DNA of 33,336 nucleotides, taken from positions 1,213,579-1,246,914 of the forward strand of contig NZ_JTIY01000002.1 of NCBI RefSeq assembly GCF_000818175.1, in the 5' to 3' direction. The number at the start of each line of letters is the position of its first letter. Positions within the stretch are counted from its first letter, which is position 1. Below are positions 1 to 7,329 of this stretch, one piece after another. The notes under the pieces are model-generated. The model searched no databases. It was not told the DNA's origin and saw nothing but the letters and a program-made list of their open reading frames with translations. A program made the position numbers and the translations under genes. This DNA comes from Streptomyces sp. AcH 505 (GTDB taxonomy: Bacteria; Actinomycetota; Actinomycetes; Streptomycetales; Streptomycetaceae).

Positions 1-1763
1 GCCCACCTGCGCGCGGCTGTGAGGTGGCCGGAAGCTGTCGCGGCGCGGGACGCGAGGGACCACCAGCGGGCCGGTCGTGTCGTGGGGTCGGTCAGCACGG
101 GGCCGTCGGCGGTGACGGACAGCATGAGCTGCAGGCTCTCCTCCGGTCGCCCCGCTTCGAGATGGAGCGTTGCCAGCAGGGCCGTGGCCGAGTGCCGGAT
201 CCCGTCGGGAAGGTCGCTCCGGTACGGCAGGTCACGTACCAGTGGCTCAGCCGCCTCGTGGCCCGACGCCCACAGCACGACCCAGCCGCTTACCAGCCGT
301 GCCTGGTGGGCGAGTTCGGCACAGTCCAGCAGGCGGGCTGTCTCCTCCGCCTCGGCCGCCGATGCCGACGCGGTGGTGAGTCTGCCGAGCGCGGCCTCGG
401 CCCAGGCGTGGCCGAGCAGCAACGGGGGCAGGTCGGCGGTGCGGCCGCCGAAGCGGGCGCACCGCAGTGCCCGGGACAGCATGTGCGAGGCGTTCGTGTG
501 ACGGCCCGTCAAGTTCTGTGCCAGGCCGAGCCGGACGGCCGCGTCCAGGACGTCCTGCAAGGCTGAGTCGGCGAGCAGGTCGGCCTTTCGGGTGGCGTCA
601 GCGACCGCGTTCTCCCGGTCGGTACTGTCGCAGGAGAGGACCGTACCCAGTGCCCAGGTCGCCGCCGTGGTCATGCGCCGGACCATGTCGACGGCGGCGG
701 GACCGGCCGAGAGGGCGGCGAACTGGGCGCGTACGGCGGGCAGGTCGCCGGTGGCCGCGCTCAGCGCCGCCGATCGCAGTCGCAGGGTGTCGGTCACGGA
801 GGGGCACACCGTCGTCCGGCCGGTGGTGGGTGTTCCGGCGCCGGACAATTCGGTGTCGAGCAGTGCGCGTGCCTCGCGGTGCCGGCCGAGGCTGTCCTCC
901 ATGCGCGCGTACATGGCGACGAGCCGGCCGCGTCCGGCCGGGGGCAGGGCGGGCGAAGCCAGCACCAGAGGCATCAGGCGCTGTACTTCGGCCCGCCGCC
1001 CGGACCGTGACGCGGCGACGCACAACAGGATCCGGGTACGCAGGACCGCGGCTGCGCCGTCCTCGTCGGCGGGCAGGATGCGCAGCGCGGCGCGGAGCCA
1101 GTCGGCTGCGTCGTCGGGCTGCGTGTCCAGGATCTGGCGGGCGGCGCCGCACAGCAGACTCGCCGCCTCGGTGTCGCCTGGAGGTGCGCATCGGGCGAGG
1201 TGGGCTGCCTGCTGGGGGAGCGGGGCGCCGATCCGGGCGAGCGCGTCGGCCGCCGCCGCGTGGACGGTGATGCGACGGCCGGGCGGGACGCGCGTGTAGG
1301 TCAGTACGCGGGTCAGCGGGTGGCGGAAGCGGAAGAGCGGTGCCCCTGACTCGTCCTCGCGTACGACGCCCAGTGCGACGAGTTCGTCGAGGACGGCGAG
1401 AGTGCGGCGGAGCGGCCAGCCGCTGACCGCGGTCAGCAGGGTGGGGGAGAAGGGGGCGCCCAGCACAGCGGCGTACTGGGTGGCGGCGGTCTGCTCCGGT
1501 GTCAGTGCGGCGCATTCCCGCAGCCACCGGGAGCCGGCAGCGGGTATCGGAGCCGGTGAACACAGGCCGGTGCGGGCCAGTTCACGCAGGGCGGCGTCCG
1601 GCAGGGCGGACAAGGCCGCCGCCCACTCCGGTTCTCCCGCGCCGAGTTCACGGAGCAACGACCGGCGAGCGGGTCCGGCGGGGCCGTGGGCGAGCGGATG
1701 TGTCACGGTGCTGCGGGCGCCGGGCCGTGCGTCGTGAACGTCGTCCGGACAGCGGAGTGTCAT
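1..1763 (-). CDS. LuxR LAL-family-like regulator lacking the P-loop half (partial, runs off the window start)
   Basis: This frame is open from an ATG at 1763 to base 1, so at least 587 codons are present and the C-terminus is missing. The start is supported by a GAGAGGGA ribosome site directly upstream. Residues about 85-200 resemble the winged-helix part that follows the ATPase core in LAL regulators (AAVLGAPFSPTLLTAVSG, then FRFRHPLTRVLTYTRVPPG, then an alanine-rich helix ending AAHLARC). After that comes a long alpha-helical, TPR-like stretch. No Walker A or Walker B motif is seen, although full LAL proteins start with about 250 residues of AAA ATPase. A C-terminal LuxR HTH would lie outside the window and is only inferred. 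The gene lies 92 bases downstream of the lanthipeptide precursor on the same strand, which suggests a cluster-situated regulator. Family assignment is fairly sure; function is inference. Confidence 0.75.
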   Translation of the reverse strand, partial: MTLRCPDDVHDARPGARSTVTHPLAHGPAGPARRSLLRELGAGEPEWAAALSALPDAALRELARTGLCSPAPIPAAGSRWLRECAALTPEQTAATQYAAVLGAPFSPTLLTAVSGWPLRRTLAVLDELVALGVVREDESGAPLFRFRHPLTRVLTYTRVPPGRRITVHAAAADALARIGAPLPQQAAHLARCAPPGDTEAASLLCGAARQILDTQPDDAADWLRAALRILPADEDGAAAVLRTRILLCVAASRSGRRAEVQRLMPLVLASPALPPAGRGRLVAMYARMEDSLGRHREARALLDTELSGAGTPTTGRTTVCPSVTDTLRLRSAALSAATGDLPAVRAQFAALSAGPAAVDMVRRMTTAATWALGTVLSCDSTDRENAVADATRKADLLADSALQDVLDAAVRLGLAQNLTGRHTNASHMLSRALRCARFGGRTADLPPLLLGHAWAEAALGRLTTASASAAEAEETARLLDCAELAHQARLVSGWVVLWASGHEAAEPLVRDLPYRSDLPDGIRHSATALLATLHLEAGRPEESLQLMLSVTADGPVLTDPTTRPARWWSLASRAATASGHLTAARRW

Positions 1764-1793
1764 GGTCCCTCTCAGGGCGGGGGCGGCGAAGCC

Positions 1794-1829
1794 GGCGGCG
1801 GCTCACCCGTCCTGGGGTGGGCCGCCGCC
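1794..1829 (-). terminator. Strong hairpin between lanthipeptide precursor and regulator
   Basis: Arms 1794-1808 and 1815-1829 form a 15-bp stem with one mismatch and a 6-base loop. It begins 27 bases past the stop of the precursor gene at 1856. There is no U tract, as is common in Streptomyces. It could terminate most lanKC-lanA transcripts, with partial read-through into the regulator, or protect the precursor mRNA 3' end. Confidence 0.6.
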
Positions 1830-1855
1830 GTGGCCCGGCCGGGCCGGTGCGCGTG

Positions 1856-1981
1856 TCAGCAGACGACGACGCTGACGTTGCTGTCACACGCGAACGTGCT
1901 GAAGTCGCTCGCGATGATCACGCCGTTCTCGTCCACGGTGTGTTCGGTCTCCAGCTCCTGGAGGTTGAGTACCTGCTGCAT
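1856..1981 (-). CDS. lanA: Class III lanthipeptide precursor peptide (two-ring, SapB/labyrinthopeptin-like)
   Basis: This 41-residue peptide has an excellent ribosome site (GAGGAG, 7 bases before ATG). The leader begins MQQVLNLQELETEH and carries the LxLQ-type motif (LNLQ, residues 5-8) typical of class III leaders. The C-terminal half reads SDFSTFACDSNVSVVVC. It contains two copies of Ser-x2-Ser-x3-Cys: S25/S28/C32 and S34/S37/C41. This is the pattern that LanKC enzymes turn into labionin or lanthionine, as in SapB and labyrinthopeptins. The peptide ends on the second ring cysteine. The gene begins 75 bases after the lanKC stop on the same strand, so it is probably co-transcribed, and a strong hairpin follows. 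The precursor call rests on motif plus position and is strong. Ring chemistry and the leader cleavage site are inferred. Confidence 0.9.
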   Translation of the reverse strand: MQQVLNLQELETEHTVDENGVIIASDFSTFACDSNVSVVVC

Positions 1982-2056
1982 GGTGAACTCCTCTGGTGTG
2001 TGCGGTGGGACGAACCCGGTCGCCCTTGTGACGGCCGGGAGTGATGGGGGGTGGGG

Positions 2057-4657
2057 TCAGGCTCGGGAGGCTGCGACGGCGTCCACGGTGAACAGCGGAT
2101 CGGGCGCAGGGGAGAGGACTTCGTCGAGGGCGAGCAGTACACCGGCGCTTCCGCTCCACAGGTCCGCGCTCATCCGCAGCATCTGGTCGCCGAGGAAGCG
2201 CACGCCGGTGGGATGCGGCACGGCGTGGGCGAACAGCCCGGCCGCCGCGTCGATCGCGAGACGCCGGCTCTCCTGGGACCCGGTCAGCTCGGCGTGCTCG
2301 GCGAGCGTGAGCGCGAGTCCGGAGAGCCCCTGGCACAGGCCGCTCATACCGGTGTAGTTGGTGGTGAGCGCCTTCAACAGGCGTGGTGTCGCCCCGGCCA
2401 GCCGCTCGTCGTCCGTGTCCCGCAGGTAGCGGGTCGCGACGTGCAGCACACCGGCGGAGCCGCAGTACAGATACGGCATGCGGCGCACATCGGTGGTGGA
2501 GACGGGGAACGACATGTGGGCGGCTGTCGGGTCGCACTCCCGGTCCAACTCGGCGTGCAGCAGCGGCAGGCCCTGGTCGAGGTAGCTCTTGTCGCCGGTG
2601 ACAGCGGCCAGTTGCTGGAGCATGAGCGCCACACCGGTCCTGCCGTGCCAGAGTCCGGTGGCGTCGTCGGGCCCCAGCCGAGGTGTCAGCGTGTGCGGCG
2701 CCCCGGACATGCCGTCGGCCAGTTCGGCCGCCCGTTCCAGGTGGCGGGCGTCGCCGGTGTGTCCGTACAGCGCGAGACGGGCGAGAGCGACGCCCGCCCC
2801 GCCACCGGCGAGAGTGACGTCCGTCCGGGTCAGCGGGTGGCTGTCGGCCGTGTCGAGCAGATCGACGGCCTCCTGTGTGTGTCCGCAGTCGGCGAGCACC
2901 CACGCGATGCCGGCGAGTCCGGTCTGCAGCCCGGGGCCGAGGGTGTCAGCGGTACGCAGCGTGTCCGTGCGCAGCCGTTCGAGGACGGTGTCGGGCAGCG
3001 CCCTGCCCGACCTGCGCAGGGCATGCACCACGCCGGCCGTGCCGTAGGCCAGACACAGGGTGTTGGCCAGATGGCCCTCGGGGACGGTGGGGAACACCCG
3101 GCGCGGATGCCCGGGATCGGCCATCGCGATCAGAGCGTCGGCGACGCGGTCGCGCAGCGCTGCGAGGCTCTCCTCGGGGGCGTCGACGACGCGCTCCGGT
3201 GAGGGAAGGGCGAGCGGTCCGCCGGCCGGGGTGTGGCCCCCGGCGTCGGTGTCGTCGTGGTGAAAGCGCGTGGCACGCCGCCACAGGGCCGGCGGGATGT
3301 CGCATCCGCGCAGCTTCAGACCGTGGCGTATGTAGCTGAGGGCGGCCGGAGCACGCTGGACCACCTGGTGCAGCGGGCACAGCATCAACAGGGCCAAGGC
3401 GCTGAGCCCGTAGGCGTCGTAGACGGCAGGGTCGTCGCCCACGAGGGCGGCCGGCGGGGTGTATCCGGGGGTGCCGGAGGCGACGAACGGGGTGCCGATG
3501 CGGTGCGCGGATTCGAAGTCGATCAGCCGGACCTCGTCGTCGTCCGAGACCAGCAGGTTGCCGGGGCTGACATCGACGAAGAGATAACCGGCGCGGTGCA
3601 GCCGGTCCATGACCTCGTCGGTGCGTTCCAGGATCGCCTCACAGCGGCGGTAGTAGTCGGCGAATTCGGCGGCGTCCGCGTCGCGGCGGATCAGTGGGTT
3701 GTGCGTCACCGTCCAGCCGTTCAGCGACTCACCCTCGACGAACTCGGTGACAAGGAAGTCGTGTTCCCACTCGGAGAAGTGCGCCAGCGGCTCCGGCGCG
3801 AGGCCCGGGACGGCGGCGTGCAGTGCCCGCAGTGTCTCCCACTCGGCGCGCAGCCGCTGTTGTGCGTTGGCGCCGCCGGCGCCGATACCGGTGTGCGCCC
3901 TGGCCTCCTTGATGAAGACCTTCCGTCCGGTGGCCTCATGACGGCCGCGGTAGGCGCCGCCGCCGTTGCTGTGGCGCAACGCGGCCTCGAAGGTGTAGCC
4001 GCCGAAACTGGTCCCGCCCGCCAGTGGAGGGGTTTCCTCCAGGAAGGGGTCCTCGACGCCGGCGGGCAGGTGGAACGACACCCCGCGTCTGTCCTCGACC
4101 AGCCGCCCGGCGCCGTCGGGAACCAGCAGCATCGGTGTGCCGTCGGCGCGCACCTGCTGCTGGCGCAGAAAGGATCCGTACCGGTAGTGCACCGTGCGGG
4201 AGGTGCCGAACCGCCGGTCGCTGAGGATGTAGGGACCCTCCTCGTCCGCCAGTGCCTCGCTGAGGGACTCCATCAGTCGGCGGGCGGCGTGGGGGTCCGC
4301 GGGATAGGCGGCGCAGAACTTGCCGCTCTGCGGGCGGGACGCGTGCTTCTGGTGGGTCCAGCCGTAGAAGAGGCGGGTGGACAGGTGCTTGAAGGCGACA
4401 TCCTGGTCGCAGCAGATGCCGGCCACCACGTCCAGGACGTGCTCAAGGCGCCCTGGCCGCGCGGAGACATGGACCTTCCAGCCGGCCGGCACGACCGTGA
4501 GGTCGTCGTGCCGCCACATGGTCCAGATTCCCGACGGGGTGCCGTGCCAGCCCGCTCGTACGGAGGTGGGACGCAGTTCCCCGCCGTCCGGTGGGGTGGC
4601 GTCCAGAGGTTCGTAGAAGTCGGGGTCCGCGACGGTGAAGGTGTAGGGGGTCCGCAT
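2057..4657 (-). CDS. lanKC: Class III lanthipeptide synthetase LanKC (lyase-kinase-cyclase)
   Basis: This 866-residue enzyme phosphorylates Ser/Thr in a precursor, eliminates phosphate and cyclises with Cys. An N-terminal lyase region (about 1-200) carries KVHVS (61-65) and the basic run around SGKF (111-114). The Ser/Thr kinase domain (about 220-480) has the catalytic lysine in VFIK (K250), a catalytic loop FVDVSPGN (D362, N367) and the metal-binding IDFE (D380). The cyclase-like domain (about 515-866) has the usual glycine-rich repeats. It lacks the zinc site of LanC: LYCGSAG (730-736) replaces WCYG, and CQG (775-777) replaces CHG. That pattern distinguishes class III from class IV enzymes. 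The ATG is preceded by AGGAAGAGGG. The gene lies between two precursor genes, one downstream and one divergent upstream. Length and domain order are normal for the family. Confidence 0.95.
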   Translation of the reverse strand: MRTPYTFTVADPDFYEPLDATPPDGGELRPTSVRAGWHGTPSGIWTMWRHDDLTVVPAGWKVHVSARPGRLEHVLDVVAGICCDQDVAFKHLSTRLFYGWTHQKHASRPQSGKFCAAYPADPHAARRLMESLSEALADEEGPYILSDRRFGTSRTVHYRYGSFLRQQQVRADGTPMLLVPDGAGRLVEDRRGVSFHLPAGVEDPFLEETPPLAGGTSFGGYTFEAALRHSNGGGAYRGRHEATGRKVFIKEARAHTGIGAGGANAQQRLRAEWETLRALHAAVPGLAPEPLAHFSEWEHDFLVTEFVEGESLNGWTVTHNPLIRRDADAAEFADYYRRCEAILERTDEVMDRLHRAGYLFVDVSPGNLLVSDDDEVRLIDFESAHRIGTPFVASGTPGYTPPAALVGDDPAVYDAYGLSALALLMLCPLHQVVQRAPAALSYIRHGLKLRGCDIPPALWRRATRFHHDDTDAGGHTPAGGPLALPSPERVVDAPEESLAALRDRVADALIAMADPGHPRRVFPTVPEGHLANTLCLAYGTAGVVHALRRSGRALPDTVLERLRTDTLRTADTLGPGLQTGLAGIAWVLADCGHTQEAVDLLDTADSHPLTRTDVTLAGGGAGVALARLALYGHTGDARHLERAAELADGMSGAPHTLTPRLGPDDATGLWHGRTGVALMLQQLAAVTGDKSYLDQGLPLLHAELDRECDPTAAHMSFPVSTTDVRRMPYLYCGSAGVLHVATRYLRDTDDERLAGATPRLLKALTTNYTGMSGLCQGLSGLALTLAEHAELTGSQESRRLAIDAAAGLFAHAVPHPTGVRFLGDQMLRMSADLWSGSAGVLLALDEVLSPAPDPLFTVDAVAASRA

Positions 4658-4695
4658 CTGCCCTCTTCCTGAGGCGAGTCGGCTGGTGCGCCACC

Positions 4696-4724
4696 ACGAT
4701 GGCCCATGACGGAGAACTCGTCAA
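4696..4724 (-). promoter_or_regulatory. Candidate lanKC promoter
   Basis: On the minus strand TTGACG (4719-4724) is followed after 17 bases by CATCGT (4696-4701). The -35 is good and the -10 is weak. It faces lanKC and sits back to back with the promoter proposed for the divergent precursor. Confidence 0.3.
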
Positions 4725-4733
4725 CTGAAGTGA

Positions 4734-4763
4734 ATGACGGACCTTATTGGGTACATGTAGGCT
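4734..4763 (+). promoter_or_regulatory. Candidate promoter of the divergent precursor gene
   Basis: ATGACG (4734-4739), an 18-base spacer and TAGGCT (4758-4763) match the Streptomyces housekeeping consensus TTGACN/TAGRRT well. The expected start of transcription is about 35 bases upstream of the precursor ATG at 4805. Confidence 0.45.
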
Positions 4764-4804
4764 GCCGACGCTCGTTCACCCATCCCCGCTGTCCGGAGGA
4801 CACC

Positions 4805-4957
4805 ATGCCCCCAGTACTGCAGCTCCAGACCATGAGCGCGGCCGACGACTCAGCCGGCCTGCTGCCCCCCACGATCACCACGAGCGACAGCTCGCTCAGC
4901 GTGATCTTCTGCGACTCGAACACCACCTGGGCCGCGCCTGAGGACATGGGCGCCTGA
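4805..4957 (+). CDS. lanA: Second class III lanthipeptide precursor peptide (single ring motif, long tail)
   Basis: This is a 50-residue peptide. The ATG at 4805 is chosen because GGAGGA lies 4 bases upstream and because the resulting leader starts MPPVLQLQTM, with the class III LxLQ motif (LQLQ, residues 5-8). A longer in-frame start at 4706 has no ribosome site and would bury this motif. The C-terminal part contains SSLSVIFC (S29, S32, C36), a Ser-x2-Ser-x3-Cys unit very close to the second ring of AmfS/SapB-type peptides. After the ring cysteine comes a 14-residue tail, DSNTTWAAPEDMGA, with Ser and Thr but no further Cys. The gene is divergent from lanKC across a 147-base shared promoter region and ends at a clear terminator. 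Only one LanKC is visible, so it presumably modifies both precursors; that is inference. Confidence 0.88.
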   Translation: MPPVLQLQTMSAADDSAGLLPPTITTSDSSLSVIFCDSNTTWAAPEDMGA

Positions 4958-4976
4958 TCCGACCGGTCTCTCTTCA

Positions 4977-5008
4977 AGGGCGCAGGGGACGCTGGATCCC
5001 TGCGCCCT
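4977..5008 (+). terminator. Rho-independent-like terminator after the second precursor
   Basis: AGGGCGCAGGG (4977-4987) pairs perfectly with CCCTGCGCCCT (4998-5008) around a 10-base loop. It begins 20 bases after the precursor stop and separates the lanthipeptide genes from the next operon. Confidence 0.75.
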
Positions 5009-5083
5009 ACCGGCACAGCTAGAATGAATGGAGGCGAAGCGGCAGGACGCTTCCGCTGTCGATGACCGGAGCGGAGGTGCGGC

Positions 5084-5515
5084 GTGCCAGAGGCCGAGGC
5101 GGCGCAGCCGCGCACGCTTGCCGGGAAGATCGACGCGCTCTTCCGCGTCGTACGCCGTCCCAACCGCGAGTCCTACAGCCACGAAGAAGTGGCCAAGGCC
5201 TGCCGCGAGGCCACGGGCGAAAGCTTCTCGGCGACGTATCTGTGGCAGTTGCGGACCGGTCGGCGCGACAATCCGACCAAGCGTCACCTCGAAGCGCTCG
5301 CCCAGTTCTTCGAGGTACCGGTCACCTACTTCTTCGACGACGCCCAGGCGTCCGCCATCGCGGAGGAGCTCGAACTCCTCGGCGCCCTGCGGGACGCGAA
5401 CGTGCGGAGCATGGCGCTGCGCGCGGTGAACCTGTCACCCGAAGCGGTCGGAACCATCAGCGACATGATCGACGTGATAGCGCGCAGGGAGCGGGGCGGA
5501 GGCTCTCCGCCGTGA
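5084..5515 (+). CDS. XRE-family transcriptional regulator (EspR-like)
   Basis: This 143-residue DNA-binding protein starts at GTG 5084 behind GGAGG at 5073-5077. Residues about 30-85 form a helix-turn-helix with the recognition region FSATYLWQLRTGRRDNPTKR, followed by LEALAQFFEVPVTYFF. That arrangement is typical of EspR-like XRE regulators in actinobacteria. The rest is a helical C-terminal segment that probably mediates dimerisation. A -10-like TAGAAT at 5020-5025 follows the terminator at 4977-5008, which suggests the gene opens its own transcript. Its stop overlaps the next start by 4 bases (GTGA at 5512). The pairing with an ImmA/IrrE-type peptidase suggests the peptidase may regulate or cleave a partner, as in other XRE/ImmA pairs; that is inference. 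Confidence 0.85.
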   Translation: MPEAEAAQPRTLAGKIDALFRVVRRPNRESYSHEEVAKACREATGESFSATYLWQLRTGRRDNPTKRHLEALAQFFEVPVTYFFDDAQASAIAEELELLGALRDANVRSMALRAVNLSPEAVGTISDMIDVIARRERGGGSPP

Positions 5516-6060
5516 CGGCCGACCGCTCCGGGACGGGGCGCGTCCGACGGGACATGTGGGGAGACTGCCGCCGCCGCGTGGACCGCCTCCGTCTGCCCGA
5601 TCCCTTCGACGCCGCCACGTTCGTCCGCGCCGTCGGGGCGCAACGCGGTCGAGCGGTCGAACTCTTACCCGTCCACGCGCGGCCGGACCTCCCGTGCGGA
5701 CTCCTGCTCACCACGGCAGCCGCCGACTACGTGATGTACGCGGCCGACACCACCCCGTTCCACCAACAGCACATCCTCCTGCACGAGGCGGCGCACCTGC
5801 TCTGCGGTCACCAGGACGGAGCCTCCATGCACGCCGCCGCGCAGATACTGCTGCCGGGCCTCTCCCCGGCGCTCGTACAGCGGGTCCTCGGCCGCACCGT
5901 CTACAGCGAACCGCAGGAAGCCGAAGCCGAGTTGGTGGCCTCGCTGATTCTCTCCCGCGTCAGCTCCCACCCACCGCGCGCACGGCACACAGGCGCACAG
6001 CCCGACGTCGCCCCGCTGTTCGCGCTTCCGGACCAGCCGGGGAGTGGGCAGGCCCGGTGA
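5512..6060 (+). CDS. ImmA/IrrE-type zinc metallopeptidase-like protein
   Basis: This 182-residue protein starts at GTG 5512, overlapping the stop of the regulator gene (GTGA), so translation is probably coupled. The motif HEAAHLLCGH (residues 91-100) matches HExxH: H91 and H95 as zinc ligands and E92 as the catalytic base. A downstream acidic helix, PQEAEAELVASLI (133-145), resembles the third-ligand segment of ImmA/IrrE peptidases. No signal peptide is present, so it should be cytosolic. In Streptomyces such genes are often annotated as a toxin component or ParH-like protein, but no toxicity can be read from the sequence. The substrate is unknown; candidates are the adjacent XRE protein or another repressor. 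Confidence 0.8.
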   Translation: MTADRSGTGRVRRDMWGDCRRRVDRLRLPDPFDAATFVRAVGAQRGRAVELLPVHARPDLPCGLLLTTAAADYVMYAADTTPFHQQHILLHEAAHLLCGHQDGASMHAAAQILLPGLSPALVQRVLGRTVYSEPQEAEAELVASLILSRVSSHPPRARHTGAQPDVAPLFALPDQPGSGQAR

Positions 6061-6082
6061 GCCGGAGACAGGAGAAGCACCG

Positions 6083-7270
6083 GTGATCGACCTGGCGGTC
6101 TACGTCGCTGCGGGCATCTTCCTGTGCTTCGCCGTTCACCGGATCGCCGTGGCCAGGACCGGCCGAATTCAACGCTGCATGTGGGGTTTCGCCCTCTGTC
6201 TGGGAGTCTCACTGCTGCTGAACGCGCCGGACAATCGGCCGGCGGCCGGCCAGGCGGCGCACCTCGTCGTCCTGACCCACGCATTGAAACTGGCGGCCCT
6301 GACCTGCCTCGGGCTCATCGCCATGACACTCGACCGCCCCTCCGCCGGACGGCCGTCCTGGGCCCGGCAGTTGGGAGCGGGGCTCGCGGCCCAGGTGGCG
6401 TCCGCCGTGCTGTTCGCTTCCGCCCATGTCGTGGTGGCCCAGGAGTCTGTACTCGTCCGGCCCTCGCGCTCCTGGGCGTTCGCGCTGTACGGCGCACTCT
6501 TCGCGGTGTACGGCTGGCTGTGCCTGGTCCCGCTGGTACGAGCCCTCGCCCGGCACGCGCGCCGAGCGGAGCCCGGCGCCATCAGGACCGGACTGTGGCT
6601 GATGACGCTCGCCTCAGGCGCGGGTGTGCTGTGGACCTCATGGGCGCTGGCGGACGCCCACGACGTCCTGCGCCACGGTCAAGTCGGCCTCGGCGAGGAC
6701 CTGATGTCGACGCTGCTCGGCATCACCGTGGCACTCCTCGGCGTCGGCGGCGCATCCGCGGCCTTCCGGCCGGACATCCTCCGCGCCCCTGCCCGCTGGT
6801 TCCGGGCGCGGCGCGCCTTCCACGCCCTGGAACCACTCTGGGCAGCTCTGCACGCCGAACTCCCCGACATCGCGCTCCCCACTGCGGCGACCGAGCGCCG
6901 CAGCCACCTGCCGTGGCCCGGCACCTTCGACCTGTACCGCCGCGTCATCGAGATCCGTGACGCCTACCTCTCCCTGCGCCCCTACAGCCAGCCGGAGACC
7001 CTTGACCGGCCCACAACCGCAGCGCAGCCGACCGACGCCGCCGATCCCCACCACGCGGCGGCCCTCGAAGCGGCTGCCATCGCGGCAGCGCTGGAGAACC
7101 GCCGCCTCAACCGCCGCCACGACACGGATCCCGGCACCATCCACCCGGCGCCGCACGCGCCGAGAACACTGGACGACGAGGCCGACTGGCTGGTCCAGGT
7201 GGCACGGGCCTTCGCCAGCTCACCCGAGGTCAACCGGATCCGCAGCCGAGTCAGTGCCGACGGCGGGTAG
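6083..7270 (+). CDS. Polytopic membrane protein (resembles the MAB_1171c family of putative transporters)
   Basis: This 395-residue protein starts at GTG 6083 behind GGAGAAG (6071-6077), 22 bases after the peptidase stop. The first 240 or so residues hold about seven hydrophobic segments, starting VYVAAGIFLCFAVH. They are followed by a long soluble C-terminal tail with FHALEPLWAALHAELPDIALP and an alanine-rich, charged helical end. This layout, and its position behind an XRE gene and an ImmA/IrrE peptidase gene, matches the proteins labelled MAB_1171c family in actinobacteria; I rely on memory for that name. Transport has not been shown from sequence. A membrane sensor that passes a signal to the peptidase and regulator would fit the layout equally well. 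Confidence 0.7.
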   Translation: MIDLAVYVAAGIFLCFAVHRIAVARTGRIQRCMWGFALCLGVSLLLNAPDNRPAAGQAAHLVVLTHALKLAALTCLGLIAMTLDRPSAGRPSWARQLGAGLAAQVASAVLFASAHVVVAQESVLVRPSRSWAFALYGALFAVYGWLCLVPLVRALARHARRAEPGAIRTGLWLMTLASGAGVLWTSWALADAHDVLRHGQVGLGEDLMSTLLGITVALLGVGGASAAFRPDILRAPARWFRARRAFHALEPLWAALHAELPDIALPTAATERRSHLPWPGTFDLYRRVIEIRDAYLSLRPYSQPETLDRPTTAAQPTDAADPHHAAALEAAAIAAALENRRLNRRHDTDPGTIHPAPHAPRTLDDEADWLVQVARAFASSPEVNRIRSRVSADGG

Positions 7271-7329
7271 CGTTTCGGGGGCGATCAAGATGAGGCGGAC
7301 GCCATGAAGTCGGCTCCGTCAGCCGGGAC

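Noticed and set aside
598..1563. A 321-codon open frame on the minus strand in another phase
   Set aside because: Its translation is Arg/Pro/His-rich, a typical shadow. The LAL-like frame starting at 1763 has family segments and a ribosome site.
3233..4672. A 479-codon open frame on the plus strand
   Set aside because: It lies wholly antisense to lanKC, whose domains and catalytic residues are unmistakable. Long antisense frames are expected at this GC content.
4706..4804. Upstream ATG for the second precursor
   Set aside because: It has no ribosome site and would add 33 residues before the leader motif. ATG 4805 has GGAGGA at the right distance and the expected LxLQ leader.
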